Positions 10,561-23,256 of a stretch of 64,000 bases of DNA are shown one piece after another. The notes below the pieces were generated by a model, which saw only the letters and a list, made by a program, of their open reading frames with translations, did no database searches and was not told where the DNA came from. Origin of the DNA: Inia geoffrensis (lineage: Eukaryota; Chordata; Mammalia; Artiodactyla; Iniidae). The DNA lies in the NCBI GenBank assembly GCA_036417435.1, contig JAZAQT010000281.1, positions 372,001 through 436,000 on the forward strand. The letters are read 5' to 3'. The position numbers were made by a program, and so were the translations under genes. Each line of letters starts with the position of its first letter. The first letter of the stretch is position 1.

Positions 10561-11115
10561 TTTAATGGGCTTTGCTGGTGACAAAGCCCTCCTCTGCCTT
10601 TTGTCCCGTTCCTCATTCTTGGAGTGCTGAGTGTGCAGACCCCTCTTCTGTAACTGCTGAGTGCTGAGTTGGGAGCCCTCATACCCGGGGATGAGGGTCA
10701 GAACTTCTCCCCAGCAGCCTCCAGGTGAGATTCATTGTCCCCAGAGCTGCTGCCTCCCTGCTCGTCCACCTGAGTACCAGCATTGGAAGTGTTATAGATT
10801 CTAATGACCTTTAAGGGTACAGGAAAGGGATGTGCAGAGACAATGTGGAGGCAGGTTTTACCCCACCGCACATTGGTTAGGCCACCTTAGGCTGACCGTT
10901 TCTGCCAGCCTAGATGCTCTGACCAGCAGTCTTTGTTTTCTTCAATTAGGCCTCTGAATTAATGTAAAAACAGTACCAGGTGTCAGAGCCTTGCCTGCTC
11001 AACTCCCAGTCAGTCCAGGGTCAGTGGTGATACAACACCATGATGGACACTGAGTCAACAGCCTTTTGAGGTAGCCAGGACTGCAGCTGGTCTTATTGGC
11101 CACCATCACCACGGT
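10560..11115 (-). pseudogene. Possible env (transmembrane) remnant of the same retrovirus
   Basis: This lies directly downstream (minus strand) of the pol copy at 11116-12455. The minus-strand translation is full of stops. It contains a Cys- and aromatic-rich stretch ('WYCFYINSEA' then a stop) of the kind found near the end of the ectodomain of retroviral transmembrane proteins. Evidence is weak: position after pol, orientation and one motif. An internal deletion between pol and env would have to be assumed. It could instead be unrelated low-complexity DNA. Confidence 0.25.
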
Positions 11116-12455
11116 GGCTGTAGGCTTTTCTATGGTGACAATGTGATATATGGTTCCCCTGCCAAGCTTATTAGCTCCCCTCTGGGTGCAGTAAGCCCTG
11201 AAAGCAGTAGTCTACTCTTTTTGACACACTCTTGTTGTTTTCTGAGAGAAACTCCAGGTAAAGTGATGGTTACACGAGCTGCCATGGGGCCCCATTGCCC
11301 CCAGTTGTCTTTCTGGAGGTTGGAGTTGGGGGGTCTCCTCACTCGAGGTCAGTGTGCCCATGGAGCGAACCCTGCAACCTCAGGGCATGTTTGGTGGTTA
11401 GGATCAACACATGGGGTCCTTTTCCCTTAGGAGGGAGGTGGCCTTTCAGGCTGCTGATTTCCAGGTTTTTAGATACTGCCAGTATCCTGGCCAGATGTGG
11501 TGGTGGACCAAGCCCCTTGGTGACCGTAGTTTATCCTACCTGGTTAGCATTCTTGCGTTGTTCCTTTTCAAGTGGTCCCAGTTTTGGCACTAATACTCCA
11601 ATGGCAATTCACCTTTCACCAGGAATGTAAAGGTCAAAGGGTTTAGCTAAATTAGGGAGTTCCAGGTCAAGGGTCTGAATTGACCGCTCTTTCCATTCTT
11701 GAAAGACCACTTCTGGATTCTATTCAAAAGGATCATCATCTTTTCCTTTCAGTGTTTCATATAGAGGCCCAGCTATTAGACTGTAGTTCGGGATCCAGAT
11801 GCAGCAAACCCCAGCCTCCCCAGGAACTCCTAAGCTGTCTTCTACTTTTAGAAGGTCTAAGGCTGCAAATGGTTTCTTCCCTTTCCTGGGATGGGCTTCT
11901 CAGACCTTCTGTGAGAACGAAGCCCAGGCAGGTCTCCTTAGTGTGTGATATTTGAGCTTTTTCTTGGACAACTTCTATCCTATATTGGCTTGGTAGTTCA
12001 GAGGCCTCCTTAGTAGAGCTGGAGATCAGATTGGTGTCTGCATATTGAAGGAGGGTTTCCTTTTCCAGAGGTAGAACTTTTAGGTCTTTAGCTAAGCTTT
12101 CCCAAAGATGGTGTGGGAATTTTTATACCCTTGGGACGAGGCGGCCCAGCAGTATTATTTTTGTTGTATGTTGAGTCCTGCCAGTCACGAGGCAAAATTT
12201 CTTGTGACTCTGGGACTAATGGAATACAAAAGAAGGCATCATTGAAGTCTAATACAGAACACCATGTCCTGGTGGTTGGTAGAATGACTAGCAGTGTGTA
12301 GGAATTAGGAACTACTGGAGGTATACCCTCGGTGGCATAACTGTCCTGACATCCTTTACCAGGTCCCCAGCGGCCAATTTGTCTCTCGTGGTCAGGCAAT
12401 TTCCAGGATATGGAGCTCACCTGGGCAGGTACCTCACCCCCACCCCAGCTCATTG
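11116..12455 (-). pseudogene. Endogenous retrovirus pol fragment, second copy
   Basis: Duplicate of 1-1340 with the same frameshifts and the same degraded catalytic box (Y-A-D-T at 12033-12044; first catalytic Asp at 12247-12249; connection motif at 11783-11800). One substitution inside the open piece changes a His codon to Gln (position 12202). Shared breaks show that the pol was already dead when the block was duplicated. Confidence 0.8.
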
Positions 12456-12505
12456 GGCTCTCCTGGTCAAGCCCCTCCCAGGATACAGATCTACCCTTGC
12501 AGGTA
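12368..12505. repeat. Imperfect tandem duplication of about 62 bp, second copy
   Basis: Copy of the pair at 1253-1390, shifted by 11,115. One base next to its right end differs between copies (T1391 against C12506). Confidence 0.7.
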
Positions 12506-13690
12506 CCGTGGCAGGGCTGGGCAAAGAGGAACCGTGCCCATAGCCCTCATTGCAGAGCAACCTCAGCTCACCTGTCTCTCAGAGCTGACACAGAGCACCT
12601 CAGAGCAGGACTTGAACTAACAAACAGCAGCTCCGACATGTCTGTGACCCTGGGCATCACTCTGCAGGGCCTCCCTCTGCCTGGTCTTCCAGACACTTCC
12701 ACTGCACCCAGGGCACCAAGCCGCTGCCTCCAGCCACCACTCACCCCTCCTCTCCCTGACTTCTGTGTCCCTCTCATTAGGAGACGATTTTCTTGAAGCT
12801 GTCTCCCACTCATGGGTCAGATAAAATGATTAGAAAACAAGCCAGAGCTGCAGCCCCTTGTGTATCCGGACTTTCAAGAGCCTACACCTGTTGCTTGGAG
12901 ATGGCCCGTTCAGCAAGGTCAATTTTCTGCAACTGTGAGCCCCTGAGTAGTGAGGATTGGCTGACCTGTGCAGCCTGACCAATCGGGCCAGCCCTCCCCA
13001 GGTGTGCATGTTTTGAGGTCAATATAAACACCGCACCAGGCAGCAAGAGCCCCTGCAGCTCTGCGTGAAACCATATTCTCTGCCCTGTCATTAGTCTCGG
13101 GGCTGGGCTGGTGGGAGGGATTGAGAGGCCACGGCTTTGTGAGAGGCCTAGTGTGAGTTGGGCTCTGCTGGACTTTCTGCAGCAGTTTCCAGGCTGCCAC
13201 CTGCTATAGAAGAGGATGTGTCACCTATAACTGCTGCTGGAGTTTCTCCCTGGGCAGAGGTGAGGGAGGAAAAAAAGCAGTGGGGGCGGGACAGGAGGGG
13301 TTTCTCAGGCAGGGAAATGGAAGGCTTCCAGAAGAGCACCCAGGGCCAGGACCATCCTGGCTGGCCTGCAGGCACCAAGTCGGCCGGCATGCTATCGCTT
13401 GTGTGGCTCAACGGCCCTTCCTCTAGGCTTTCAAGTCCTTGCACATATTCAGGTGTTTTACCTGGGAAGGGTGGGAACAGTTCAGCAGCAGCTAGCCTGG
13501 GCCTCAGCTCACGTTTACTCACAGAGGTCTCGGCACAGTCCCCCAGCTTTACAATGAGGACACTTGTTGTGTGGGGGCTGCTGGTTGAATGGGAGATGAT
13601 TCCCCTCACTGACCATCTTCAGAATTGTTTACAACTGGAGCAAGTGCCCTGATACGGTTTTCCTCTGTGTAACTGGTGGTTTCTGTTTAG
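12506..13690. other. GC-rich non-coding DNA, second copy
   Basis: Copy of 1391-2575 with no difference that I noticed apart from the base at 12506. Nothing recognisable as a gene. Confidence 0.5.
12956..13055 (+). promoter_or_regulatory. Promoter-like patch, second copy
   Basis: Same CCAAT/CCAAT/TATAAA arrangement as at 1841-1940 (TATAAA at 13023-13028). In this copy any plus-strand transcript would run through the L1 fragment into the long satellite array starting at 14580. Confidence 0.35.
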
Positions 13691-13709
13691 TTTTTTTTTT
13701 TTTTTTTTT
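13691..13709. repeat. T-run, 19 bases
   Basis: Counterpart of the 22-base run in copy A; the length change moves the alignment offset from 11,115 to 11,112. Confidence 0.9.
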
Positions 13710-13816
13710 CTTTATTTTGGGTTCTAGGTAGATTTTATTCCTCTTTTTTGTATTTACAGATATAAGCATGGAAATAACGTATTCATATAAATGCACGTAT
13801 GTGAAGGGAAGAACCT

Positions 13817-14579
13817 TTTTTTCTGTTTTGTTTTTTAAATTTTGAAATATATTTTAGTTTTTTATACAGCAGGTTTTTATTGGTTATCTATTTTACACTT
13901 GGTTATCTATTTATCTATTGGTTATCTATTTTATACATATAAATGCCAATCTGAATCTCTCAACTCCTCCCACCACCTAACCCCCACAGCTTTCCCCACT
14001 TGATGTCCATATGTTTTTTTCTCTACATCTGTTGCTCTATTTCTGCCTTGCAAACTGGTTCATCTGCACAATTTTTCTAGGTTCCACATATATGCATTCA
14101 TATACAATATTTGTTTTTCTCTTTCTGACATACTTCACTCTCTATGACAGTCTCTAGATCCATTGACATCTCTACAAATGATCCAACTTCATTCATTCTT
14201 ATGGCTGAATAATATTCCATTTTATATATGTATCATCTCTTTATGCATTCATGTGTCTGTGGACATTTAGGTTGCTTCCATTACCTGGCTATTATAGTGA
14301 TGCAATGAACTTTGTGGTGAAAGCCTCCTCTTTATTTTTGTTTTTTTTCTGGATATATGCCCAGGAGTGAGATGGCTGGATCATATGGTAACTTATGGTT
14401 AGTTTTTAAGGAACCTCCATGCTGTTCTCTATTGTAACTGTATCAATTTACATTCCCAACAATAGTGGAAGAGGTTTCCTTTTCTCCACACCATTCGAGC
14501 ATTTGTTGTTTGCAGAATTTCTGATAATGCCCATTCTAACAGGTGTGACGTGATACTTCATTGTTGAGTTTATTTCTTT
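13817..14579 (-). mobile_element. LINE-1 3' end, antisense, second copy
   Basis: Copy of the L1 fragment at 2705-3467 with the same truncation point, now bordering the long array at 14580. The identical junction in both copies shows that the array edge existed before the block was duplicated. Confidence 0.88.
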
Positions 14580-16315
14580 GAGCAAGGAGTAGGTCCTGTC
14601 TATTACATACTTGGCTTATGGAATGGTTTTTGGGCTAATTTCAATCTCTGGTTTTATGACGCACCCCAACTCAACTTTCCCCTTAAAAAAAGCATAAGAT
14701 TGTTTCCTAAAAGTGAGACTCTGTTCTGTTTTGTAATTCAGTTCATGTGTAGCCAAGTTTACATTCCTTTTATTAGTGATAACATAATAATTTTCTTTTT
14801 CTGTGTGACTTATTTCACATAGAATCATCGTACTGGAATCCATTCATTTTGCTTCTACAGGCCTGATTACATTAATATCACTGTTGAGTGATATTTCATT
14901 ATACAAAAGAAGCACAAGGTCTTTATCCATTTTTTTCTGTCCAGGATATATAAATTGTACTGTAGTGGACATTGCTGAAAACACAGCAGTCCTAAATATT
15001 GGGGTGGCTGTGTCTTCCTCCTTTAAATTTTCCTAAGCTATAGGATCATAAGTGGAAGTGCCCTAGGCTCTGTGGCTTTGATTTTTAGATGTTTCAGGAA
15101 ACACCATACACATCTCCACAGTACTCGTTGGCAATTTACATCACGCCAATCAGCATAACCAAGCTCCCTGTACTCCATGGCCAGTCCTGTCTCTCGGGAT
15201 TTTACACTTTTTTCAGACGACACTTTAAAGCGGTGGGAAGTGAGACTTCATTGTAGTGCAAATTTCCATTACAGGCTTGTTTGTTGGCCAAAAAGAGTGT
15301 ATGCGTTTTTTCTGGAATATATTCAGGAAAAAGCACATACGCCCTTTTTGGCTAAGTGTATCATTGTCGAAGTGCTGCCTCTTTTCTTTTACTTTCAGAG
15401 CAATTTTAATCTACCACCGGATATCTGTTTTCTGCAATTCTGCGTCACGTTCCAGTCCTCTTCACAGCCTTCCTTCAATAAGTTTTTGGATGATAGTGGT
15501 CATTTGGAACTCTGCAGGATTGTGAGTAACAGTGCCAAAAATCTCCTTTTCTCAACTCGCTTTGTTGTGAGCTGACCACAAACCCAAAAAATTGTTTCAG
15601 GCCCTAATCTCGTTCTGGCATGGCACGCTGAGCCTTTGGTGAATTCTTCTTCCTGTAGGGAAATCAGAGTTCAATATGCCCGTCTAAACACATAGAGTTA
15701 GCCGCTCATTGGTTCTCCTTATTCCTGTTCATCTTCCACAGAAATTGCAAACTGTGCCAAACAAGAGGTCAAAGGCACTGACTCTCCAAGTGGGGAGAAT
15801 GTTAATATTGCATGTGGAACGGCGAACTCGAGTACCAGGGGGCGAAAATGGCGATGAGTTTTAGACATTTTGCCTGATCACTTCGTGGACCATATTCTGG
15901 GTTTTCCATGCATATTTTAGCTGAAGAATAAATCCCTTACACGTGGAGATTTGGGACCCGTGGAATGGGAACCATGCACCATTACCTCAAAGGGTCTGCA
16001 TTCCCTCACCAATAGTATCAGCCCCAAGTGTCCAGCCTTATCGCTCCCCCAGCTGTGGATGTACAGTTGGTAAATCCCAGATTCCTCACAAGCCCTGAAG
16101 GACTTACTTAAGAATTTCTCTCTATTTGACAGTCATTGTGTTTTCTTTTTCAAATTTATTTTTATAAGGGGATTTAGCTTATTGACACTGCTGTGTGTAT
16201 GCTGCTGTACACAAATGATTTTCTTATGGAGACGTATAAATGTATGGGTTTTAATTTTCTTCATACTCAGGTATATTCCTGGGTTTTGAATACGGGGTGT
16301 AGAGTCCATTTGGTA
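14580..16315. repeat. Satellite unit B0 (left-edge, diverged)
   Basis: 1,736 bp; the copy B counterpart of A1, nearly identical to it until about 16030. Decayed palindrome at 15284-15355. Its tail from about 15672 is the junction segment (J) that recurs at the ends of B6, B9 and B11. Confidence 0.92.
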
Positions 16316-18051
16316 GAGCAAGGAGTAGGTCTTGTGTAATATATATTTGGCTTATGGAATGGTATCTGTCCTAATGTGAACGTCTGGTTTTATGCAGCCT
16401 CCCCACTCTCCTTTCCCCTTAAGCAAGCATAAGTTTCTTTTGTAAATGTGAGACTCTGTTGTGTTTTGTAATGCAGTTCACACGTAGCCGTGTTTACAGT
16501 CCCGGTATTAGTGATATCTTATGATGTTTCTTTTTCTGTGTGACTTATTTCACTTAGAATCATCATAACTAAATCCTCTCATTATGCTGCTACTGGTCTG
16601 TTGCCATTGATTTCATTGTTGAGTGATATTCCATTGTAGGGATGTACCACAACTTCTATATCCATTTTTCTCTTTCTGGGCTATTAAAGTTGTACCATAG
16701 TCAAGGATCCCGTACACAGAGCAGCCCCAAACTTTGGTGTGGCTGTGTCTTTTTCATTTAAATTTTCCGAATCTATAGCACCATAAGTGGAAGTGCCCTA
16801 GGCTCTCTAGCTTGGTTTTTTCTTTGTTCCAGGAAACACCATCCACTTCTCCAGAGTGGCTGTTGGCAATTTACATCCCGCCCATCAGCATAACAAGGCT
16901 GCCGGTTCTCCACGGCCTGTCCTGCCTCTCTGGATTTTACACTTTTTTCGGACGGCCCTTTGGATCCGTGGGAAGTGAGACTTCCTTGTAGTGCGGATTT
17001 CCATTGCAGGCTTGCTTGGTTGGCCAAAAAGGGCGTATGCGTTTTTTCCTGAATATATTCAGGAAAAAACGCTTACGCCCCTTTTGGCCAAGTGCATCAC
17101 TGTCGAACTGCTGCCTCTTTTCCTACGCTTTCAGAGCAATTCTTATCTACCCCCTGATATCTGTTTTCTGCAATTCTGTGTCGCGTTCAAGTCCTCTTCA
17201 CAGCCTTCCTTCAATAAATTTTTGGATGATAGGGGTCATTTGGAACTCTGCAGGATTGTGAGTTACAGTGCCAAAGATCTCCTTTTCTCAACTCGCTTTC
17301 TTGTGAGCTGACCGAAAACCCGAAGAATTGCTTCAGGCCCTAATCTCGTTCCGGCATGGCCCGCTGAGCCTTTGGTGAATTCTTCTTCCTGTAGGGAAAT
17401 CAGAGTTCAATGTGCCCGTCCAAACACATCGAGTTAGCCGCTCATTGGTTCTCCTTATTCCTGTTCATCTTCCACAGAAATTGCAAACTGTGCCAAACAA
17501 GAGGTCAAAGGCACTGACTCTCCAAGTGGGGAGAGTGTTAATATCGCATCTGGAACGGCGAACTCGAGTATCAGGGGGCGAAAATGGCGATGAGTTTTAG
17601 AAATTATGCCTGATCACTTCGTGGACCATATTCTGGGTTTTCCATGCATATTTTAGCTGAAGGATAAATCCCTTAAACGTGGAGATTTGGGACCCGTGGA
17701 ATGGGAACCATGCACCATTACCTCAAAGGGTCTGCATTCCCTCACCAATAGTATCAACCCCAAGTGTCCAGCCTTATCTCTCCCCCAGCTGTGGATGTAG
17801 AGGTGGTAAATCCAAGATTCCTCACAAGCCCTGAAGGACTTATTTAAGAATTTCTCTCTATTTCACAGTCCTTGTGTTTTGTTTTTCAAATTTATTTTTA
17901 TAAGGGGATTTAGCTTATTGACACTGCTGTGTGTATGGTGCTGTACACAAATGATTCTCTTATGGAGACCTATAAATGTATGGGTTTTAATTTTCTTCAT
18001 AGTCAGGCATATTCCTAGGTTTTGAATACAGGGTGTTGAGTCCATTTCGTT
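16316..18051. repeat. Satellite unit B1, class a (opens block 1)
   Basis: 1,736 bp. Class a marks: 'GTAGAGCAAGG' at the start, 'CTTGTGTAAT', 'GTGAACGTCTGG', 'ACAGTCCCGG' and 'TCTGTGTCGCG'. Palindrome 17020-17091 with two right-arm changes (CGCTTACGCCCC). Confidence 0.93.
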
Positions 18052-19785
18052 GAGCAAGGAGTAGGTCTTGTCTAATATATATTTGGCTTATGGAATGGTA
18101 TCTGTCCTAATGTCAAACTCTGGTTTTATGCAGCCTCCCCACTCTCCTTTCCCCTTAAGCAAGCATAAGTTTCTTTTGTAAATGTGAGACTCTGTTGTGT
18201 TTTGTAATGCAGTTCACACGTAGCCGTGTTTACATTCCCGGTATTAGTGATATCTTATGATGTTTCTTTTTCTGTGTGACTTATTTCACTTAGAATCATC
18301 ATAACTAAATCCTGTCATTATGCTGCTACTGGTGTGTTGCCATTGATTTCATTGTTGAGTGATATTCCATTGTAGGGATGTACCACAACTTCTATATCCA
18401 TTTTTCTCTTTCTGGGCTATTAAAGTTGTACCATAGTCAAGGATCCCGTACACAGAGCAGCCCCAAACTTTGGTGTGGCTGTGTCTTTTTCATTTAAATT
18501 TTCCGAATCTATAGCACCATAAGTGGAAGTGCCCTAGGCTCTCTAGCTTGGTTTTTTCTTTGTTCCAGGAAACACCATCCACTTCTCCAGAGTGGCTGTT
18601 GGCAATTTACATCCCGCCCATCAGCATAACAAGGCTGCCGGTTCTCCATGGCCTGTCCTGCCTCTCTGGATTTTACACTTTTTTCGGACGGCCCTTTGTA
18701 TCGGTGGGAAGTGAGACTTCTTGTAGTGCGGATTTCCATTGCAGGCTTGCTTGGTTGGCCAAAAAGGGCGTATGCGTTTTTTCCTGAATATATTCAGGAA
18801 AAAACGCTTACGCCCCTTTTGGCCAAGTGCATCACTGTCGAACTGCTGCCTCTTTTCCTACGCTTTCAGAGCAATTCTTATCTACCCCCTGATATCTGTT
18901 TTCTGCAATTCTGCGTCGCGTTCAAGTCCTCTTCACAGCCTTCCTTCAATAAATTTTTGGATGATAGGGGTCATTTGGAACTCTGCAGGATTGTGAGTTA
19001 CAGTGCCAAAGATCTCCTTTTCTCAACTCGCTTTCTTGTGAGCTGACCGAAAACCCGAAGAATTGCTTCAGGCCCTAATCTCGTTCCGGCATGGCCCGCT
19101 GAGCCTTTGGTGAATTCTTCTTCCTGTAGGGAAATCACAGTTCAATGTGCCCGTCCAAACACATCGAGTTAGCCGCTCATTGGTTCTCCTTATTCCTGTT
19201 CATCTTCCACAGAAATTGCAAACTGTGCCAAACAAGAGGTCAAAGGCACTGACTCTCCAAGGGGGGAGAGTGTTAATATCGCATCTGGAACGGCGAACTC
19301 GAGTATCAGGGGCGAAAATGGCGATGAGTTTTAGAAATTATGCCTGATCACTTCGTGGACCATATTCTGGGTTTTCCATGCATATTTTAGCTGAAGGATA
19401 AATCCCATAAACGTGGAGATTTGGGACCCGTGGAATGGGAACCATGCACCATTACCTCAAAGGGTCTGCATTCCCTCACCAATAGTATCAACCCCAAGTG
19501 TCCAGCCTTATCTCTCCCCCAGCTGTGGATGTAGAGGTGGTAAATCCAAGATTCCTCACAAGCCCTGAAGGACTTATTTAAGAATTTCTCTCTATTTCAC
19601 AGTCCTTGTGTTTTGTTTTTCAAATTTATTTTTATAAGGGGATTTAGCTTATTGACACTGCTGTGTGTATGGTGCTGTACACAAATGATTCTCTTATGGA
19701 GACCTATAAATGTATGGGTTTTAATTTTCTTCATAGTCAGGCATATTCCTAGGTTTTGAATACAGGGTGTTGAGTCCATTTCGTT
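18052..19785. repeat. Satellite unit B2, class b
   Basis: 1,734 bp; short because of single-base losses in 'GAGACTTCTTGTAG' and 'GTATCAGGGGCG'. It also has 'TTTGTATCGGTGG' and 'CCAAGGGGGGAG'. Palindrome 18755-18826 with two mismatches. Confidence 0.93.
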
Positions 19786-21521
19786 GAGCAAGGAGTAGGT
19801 CTTGTCTAATATATATTTGGCTTATGGAATGGTATCTGTCCTAATGTCAAACTCTGGTTTTATGCAGCCTCCCCACTCTCCTTTCCCCTTAAGCAAGCAT
19901 AAGTTTCTTTTGTAAATGTGAGACTCTGTTGTGTTTTGTAATGCAGTTCACACGTAGCCGTGTTTACATTCCCGGTATTAGTGATATCTTATGATGTTTC
20001 TTTTTCTGTGTGACTTATTTCACTTAGAATCATCATAACTAAATCCTGTCATTATGCTGCTACTGGTCTGTTGCCATTGATTTCATTGTTGAGTGATATT
20101 CCATTGTAGGGATGTACCACAACTTCTATATCCATTATTCTCTTTCTGGGCTATTAAAGTTGTACCATAGTCAAGGATCCCGTACACAGAGCAGCCCCAA
20201 ACTTTGGTGTGGCTGTGTCTTTTTCATTTAAATTTTCCGAATCTATAGCACCATAAGTGGAAGTGCCCTAGGCTCTCTAGCTTGGTTTTTTCTTTGTTCC
20301 AGGAAACACCATCCACTTCTCCAGAGTGGCTGTTGGCAATTTACATCCCGCCCATCAGCATAACAAGGCTGACGGTTCTCCACGGCCTGTCCTGCCTCTC
20401 TGGATTTTACACTTTTTTCGGACGGCCCTTTGGATCGGTGGGAAGTGAGACTTCCTTGTAGTGCGGATTTCCATTGCAGGCTTGCTTGGTTAGCCAAAAA
20501 GGGCGTATGCGTTTTTTCCTGAATATATTCAGGAAAAAACGCTTACGCCCCTTTTGGCCAAGTGCATCACTGTCGAACTGCTGCCTCTTTTCCTACGCTT
20601 TCAGAGCAATTCTTATCAACCCCCTGATATCTGTTTTCTGCAATTCTGCGTCGCATTCAAGTCCTCTTCACAGCCTTCCTTCAATAAATTTTTGGATGAT
20701 AGGGGTCATTTGGAACTCTGCAGGATTGTGAGTTACAGTGCCAAAGATCTCCTTTTCTCAACTCGCTTTCTTGTGAGCTGACCGAAAACCCGAAGAATTG
20801 CTTCAGGCCCTAATCTCGTTCCGGCATGGCCTGCTGAGCCTTTGGTGAATTCTTCTTCCTGTAGGGAAATCACAGTTCAATGTGCCCGTCCAAACACATC
20901 GAGTTAGCCGCTCATTGGTTCACCTTATTCCTGTTCATCTTCCACAGAAATTGCAAACTGTGCCAAACAAGAGGTCAAAGGCACTGACTCTCCAAGTGGG
21001 GAGAGTGTTAATATCGCATCTGGAACGGCGAACTCGAGTATCAGGGGGCGAAAATGGCGATGAGTTTTAGAAATTATGCCTGATCACTTCGTGGACCATA
21101 TTCTGGGTTTTCCATGCATATTTTAGCTGAAGGATAAATCCCATAAACGTGGAGATTTGGGACCCGTGGAATGGGAACCATGCACCATTACCTCAAAGGG
21201 TCTGCATTCCCTCACCAATAGTATCAACCCCAAGTGTCCAGCCTTATCTCTCCCCCAGCTGTGGATGTAGAGGTGGTAAATCCAAGATTCCTCACAAGCC
21301 CTGAAGGACTTATTTAAGAATTTCTCTCTATTTCACAGTCCTTGTGTTTTGTTTTTCAAATTTATTTTTATAAGGGGATTTAGCTTATTGACACTGCTGT
21401 GTGTATGGTGCTGTACACAAATGATTCTCTTATGGAGACCTATAAATGTATGGGTTTTAATTTTCTTCATAGTCAGGCATATTCCTAGGTTTTGAATACG
21501 GGGTGTTGAGTCCATTTCGTT
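19786..21521. repeat. Satellite unit B3, class c
   Basis: 1,736 bp. Marks: 'GGTTAGCC' in the left palindrome arm, 'TTATCAACCCC', 'GCTGACGGTTC', 'CCATTATTCTC' and 'GGCCTGCTGAGCC'. Palindrome 20490-20561 with three mismatches. Private change 'TCGCATTCAAG' not seen in B9, B11 or B14. Confidence 0.93.
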
Positions 21522-23256
21522 GAGCACGGAGTAGGTCTTGTCTAATATATATTTGGCTTATGGAATGGTATCTGTCCTAATGTCAAACTCTGGTTTTATG
21601 CAGCCTCCCCACTCTCCTTTCCCCTTAAGCAAGCATAAGTTTCTTTTGTAAATGTGAGACTCTGTTGTGTTTTGTAATGCAGTTCACACGTAGCCGTGTT
21701 TACATTCCCGGTATTAGTGATATCTTATGATGTTTCTTTTTCTGTGTGACTTATTTCACTTAGAATCATCATAACTAAATCCTGTCATTATGCTGCTACT
21801 GGTGTGTTGCCATGGATTTCATTGTTGAGTGATATTCCATTGTAGGGATGTACCACAACTTCTATATCCATTTTTCTCTTTCTGGGCTATTAAAGTTGTA
21901 CCATAGTCAAGGATCCCGTACACAGAGCAGCCCCAAACTTTGGTGTGGCTGTGTCTTTTTCATTTAAATTTTCCGAATCTATAGCACCATAAGTGGAAGT
22001 GCCCTAGGCTCTCTAGCTTGGTTTTTTCTTTGTTCCAGGAAACACCATCCACTTCTCCAGAGTGGCTGTTGGCAATTTACATCCCGCCCATCAGCATAAC
22101 AAGGCTGCCGGTTCTCCATGGCCTGTCCGGCCTCTCTGGATTTTACACTTTTTTCGGACGGCCCTTTGGATCGGTGGGAAGTGAGACTTCTTGTAGTGCG
22201 GATTTCCATTGCAGGCTTGCTTGGTTGGCCAAAAAGGGCGTATGCGTTTTTTCCTAAATATATTCAGGAAAAAACGCTTACGCCCCTTTTGGCCAAGTGC
22301 ATCACTGTCGAACTGCTGCCTCTTTTCCTACGCTTTCAGAGCAATTCTTATCTACCCCCTGATATCTGTTTTCTGCAATTCTGCGTCGCGTTCAAGTCCT
22401 CTTCACAGCCTTCCTTCAATAAATTTTTGGATGATAGGGGTCATTTGGAACTCTGCAGGATTGTGAGTTACAGTGCCAAAGATCTCCTTTTCTCAACTCG
22501 CTTTCTTGTGAGCTGACCGAAAACCCGAAGAATTGCTTCAGGCCCTAATCTCGTTCCGGCATGGCCCGCTGAGCCTTTGGTGAATTCTTCTTCCTGTAGG
22601 GAAATCAGAGTTCAATGTGCCCGTCCAAACACATCGAGTTAGCCGCTCATTGGTTCTCCTTATTCCTGTTCATCTTCCACAGAAATTGCAAACTGTGCCA
22701 AACAAGAGGTCAAAGGCACTGACTCTCCAAGTGGGGAGAGTGTTAATATCGCATCTGGAACGGCGAACTCGAGTATCAGGGGGCGAAAATGGCGATGAGT
22801 TTTAGAAATTATGCCTGATCACTTCGTGGACCATATTCTGGGTTTTCCATGCATATTTTAGCTGAAGGATAAATCCCTTAAACGTGGAGATTTGGGACCC
22901 GTTGAATGGGAACCATGCACCATTACCTCAAAGGGTCTGCATTCCCTCACCAATAGTATCAACCCCAAGTGTCCAGCCTTATCTCTCCCCCAGCTGTGGA
23001 TGTAGAGGTGGTAAATCCAAGATTCCTCACAAGCCCTGAAGGACTTATTTAAGAATTTCTCTCTATTTCACAGTCCTTGTGTTTTGTTTTTCAAATTTAT
23101 TTTTATAAGGGGATTTAGCTTATTGACACTGCTGTGTGTATGGTGCTGTACACAAATGATTCTCTTATGGAGACCTATAAATGTATGGGTTTTAATTTTC
23201 TTCATAGTCAGGCATATTCCTAGGTTTTGAATACGGGGTGTTGAGTCCATTTCGTT
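21522..23256. repeat. Satellite unit B4, class d
   Basis: 1,735 bp. Marks: 'GAGCACGGAG' at the start, 'CCTGTCCGGCC' and 'CCTAAATATA' in the palindrome (22225-22296, three mismatches). Confidence 0.93.

Larger units (their letters stand above)
11116..17775. repeat. Segmental duplication, copy B
   Basis: Second copy of 1-6660, in direct orientation. Its left part (retroviral fragment, GC-rich DNA, L1, edge unit B0) is nearly identical to copy A. The first dense cluster of differences falls in 16030-16185, opposite 4918-5073. After unit B1 the two copies part: copy A runs into decayed edge units and unique DNA, and copy B into more than 27 homogenised units. Confidence 0.93.

Noticed and set aside
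16964..16980. CENP-B box-like 17-mer ATCCGTGGGAAGTGAGA
   Set aside because: It matches the consensus as I recall it at 12 of 17 positions but misses essential core positions (TTCG and CGGG are both altered). Many units have GATCGGTGGG instead. The 'TTTCGTTGAGCAAGGAG' string at unit starts fails the core as well.
17020..17091. Rho-independent terminator
   Set aside because: The palindrome plus nearby T tracts superficially resembles one, but the host is a mammal, the symmetry is spacerless, and it lies within L1-derived satellite sequence.
16773..17311. Overlapping open frames on both strands in every unit (84 codons minus, 85-132 codons plus)
   Set aside because: They sit across the L1 remnant and the palindrome, have no domain, and repeat only because the units are near-identical. 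In the diverged units A3 and A4 they are broken or altered. No ribosomal context, splice structure or codon bias supports translation.
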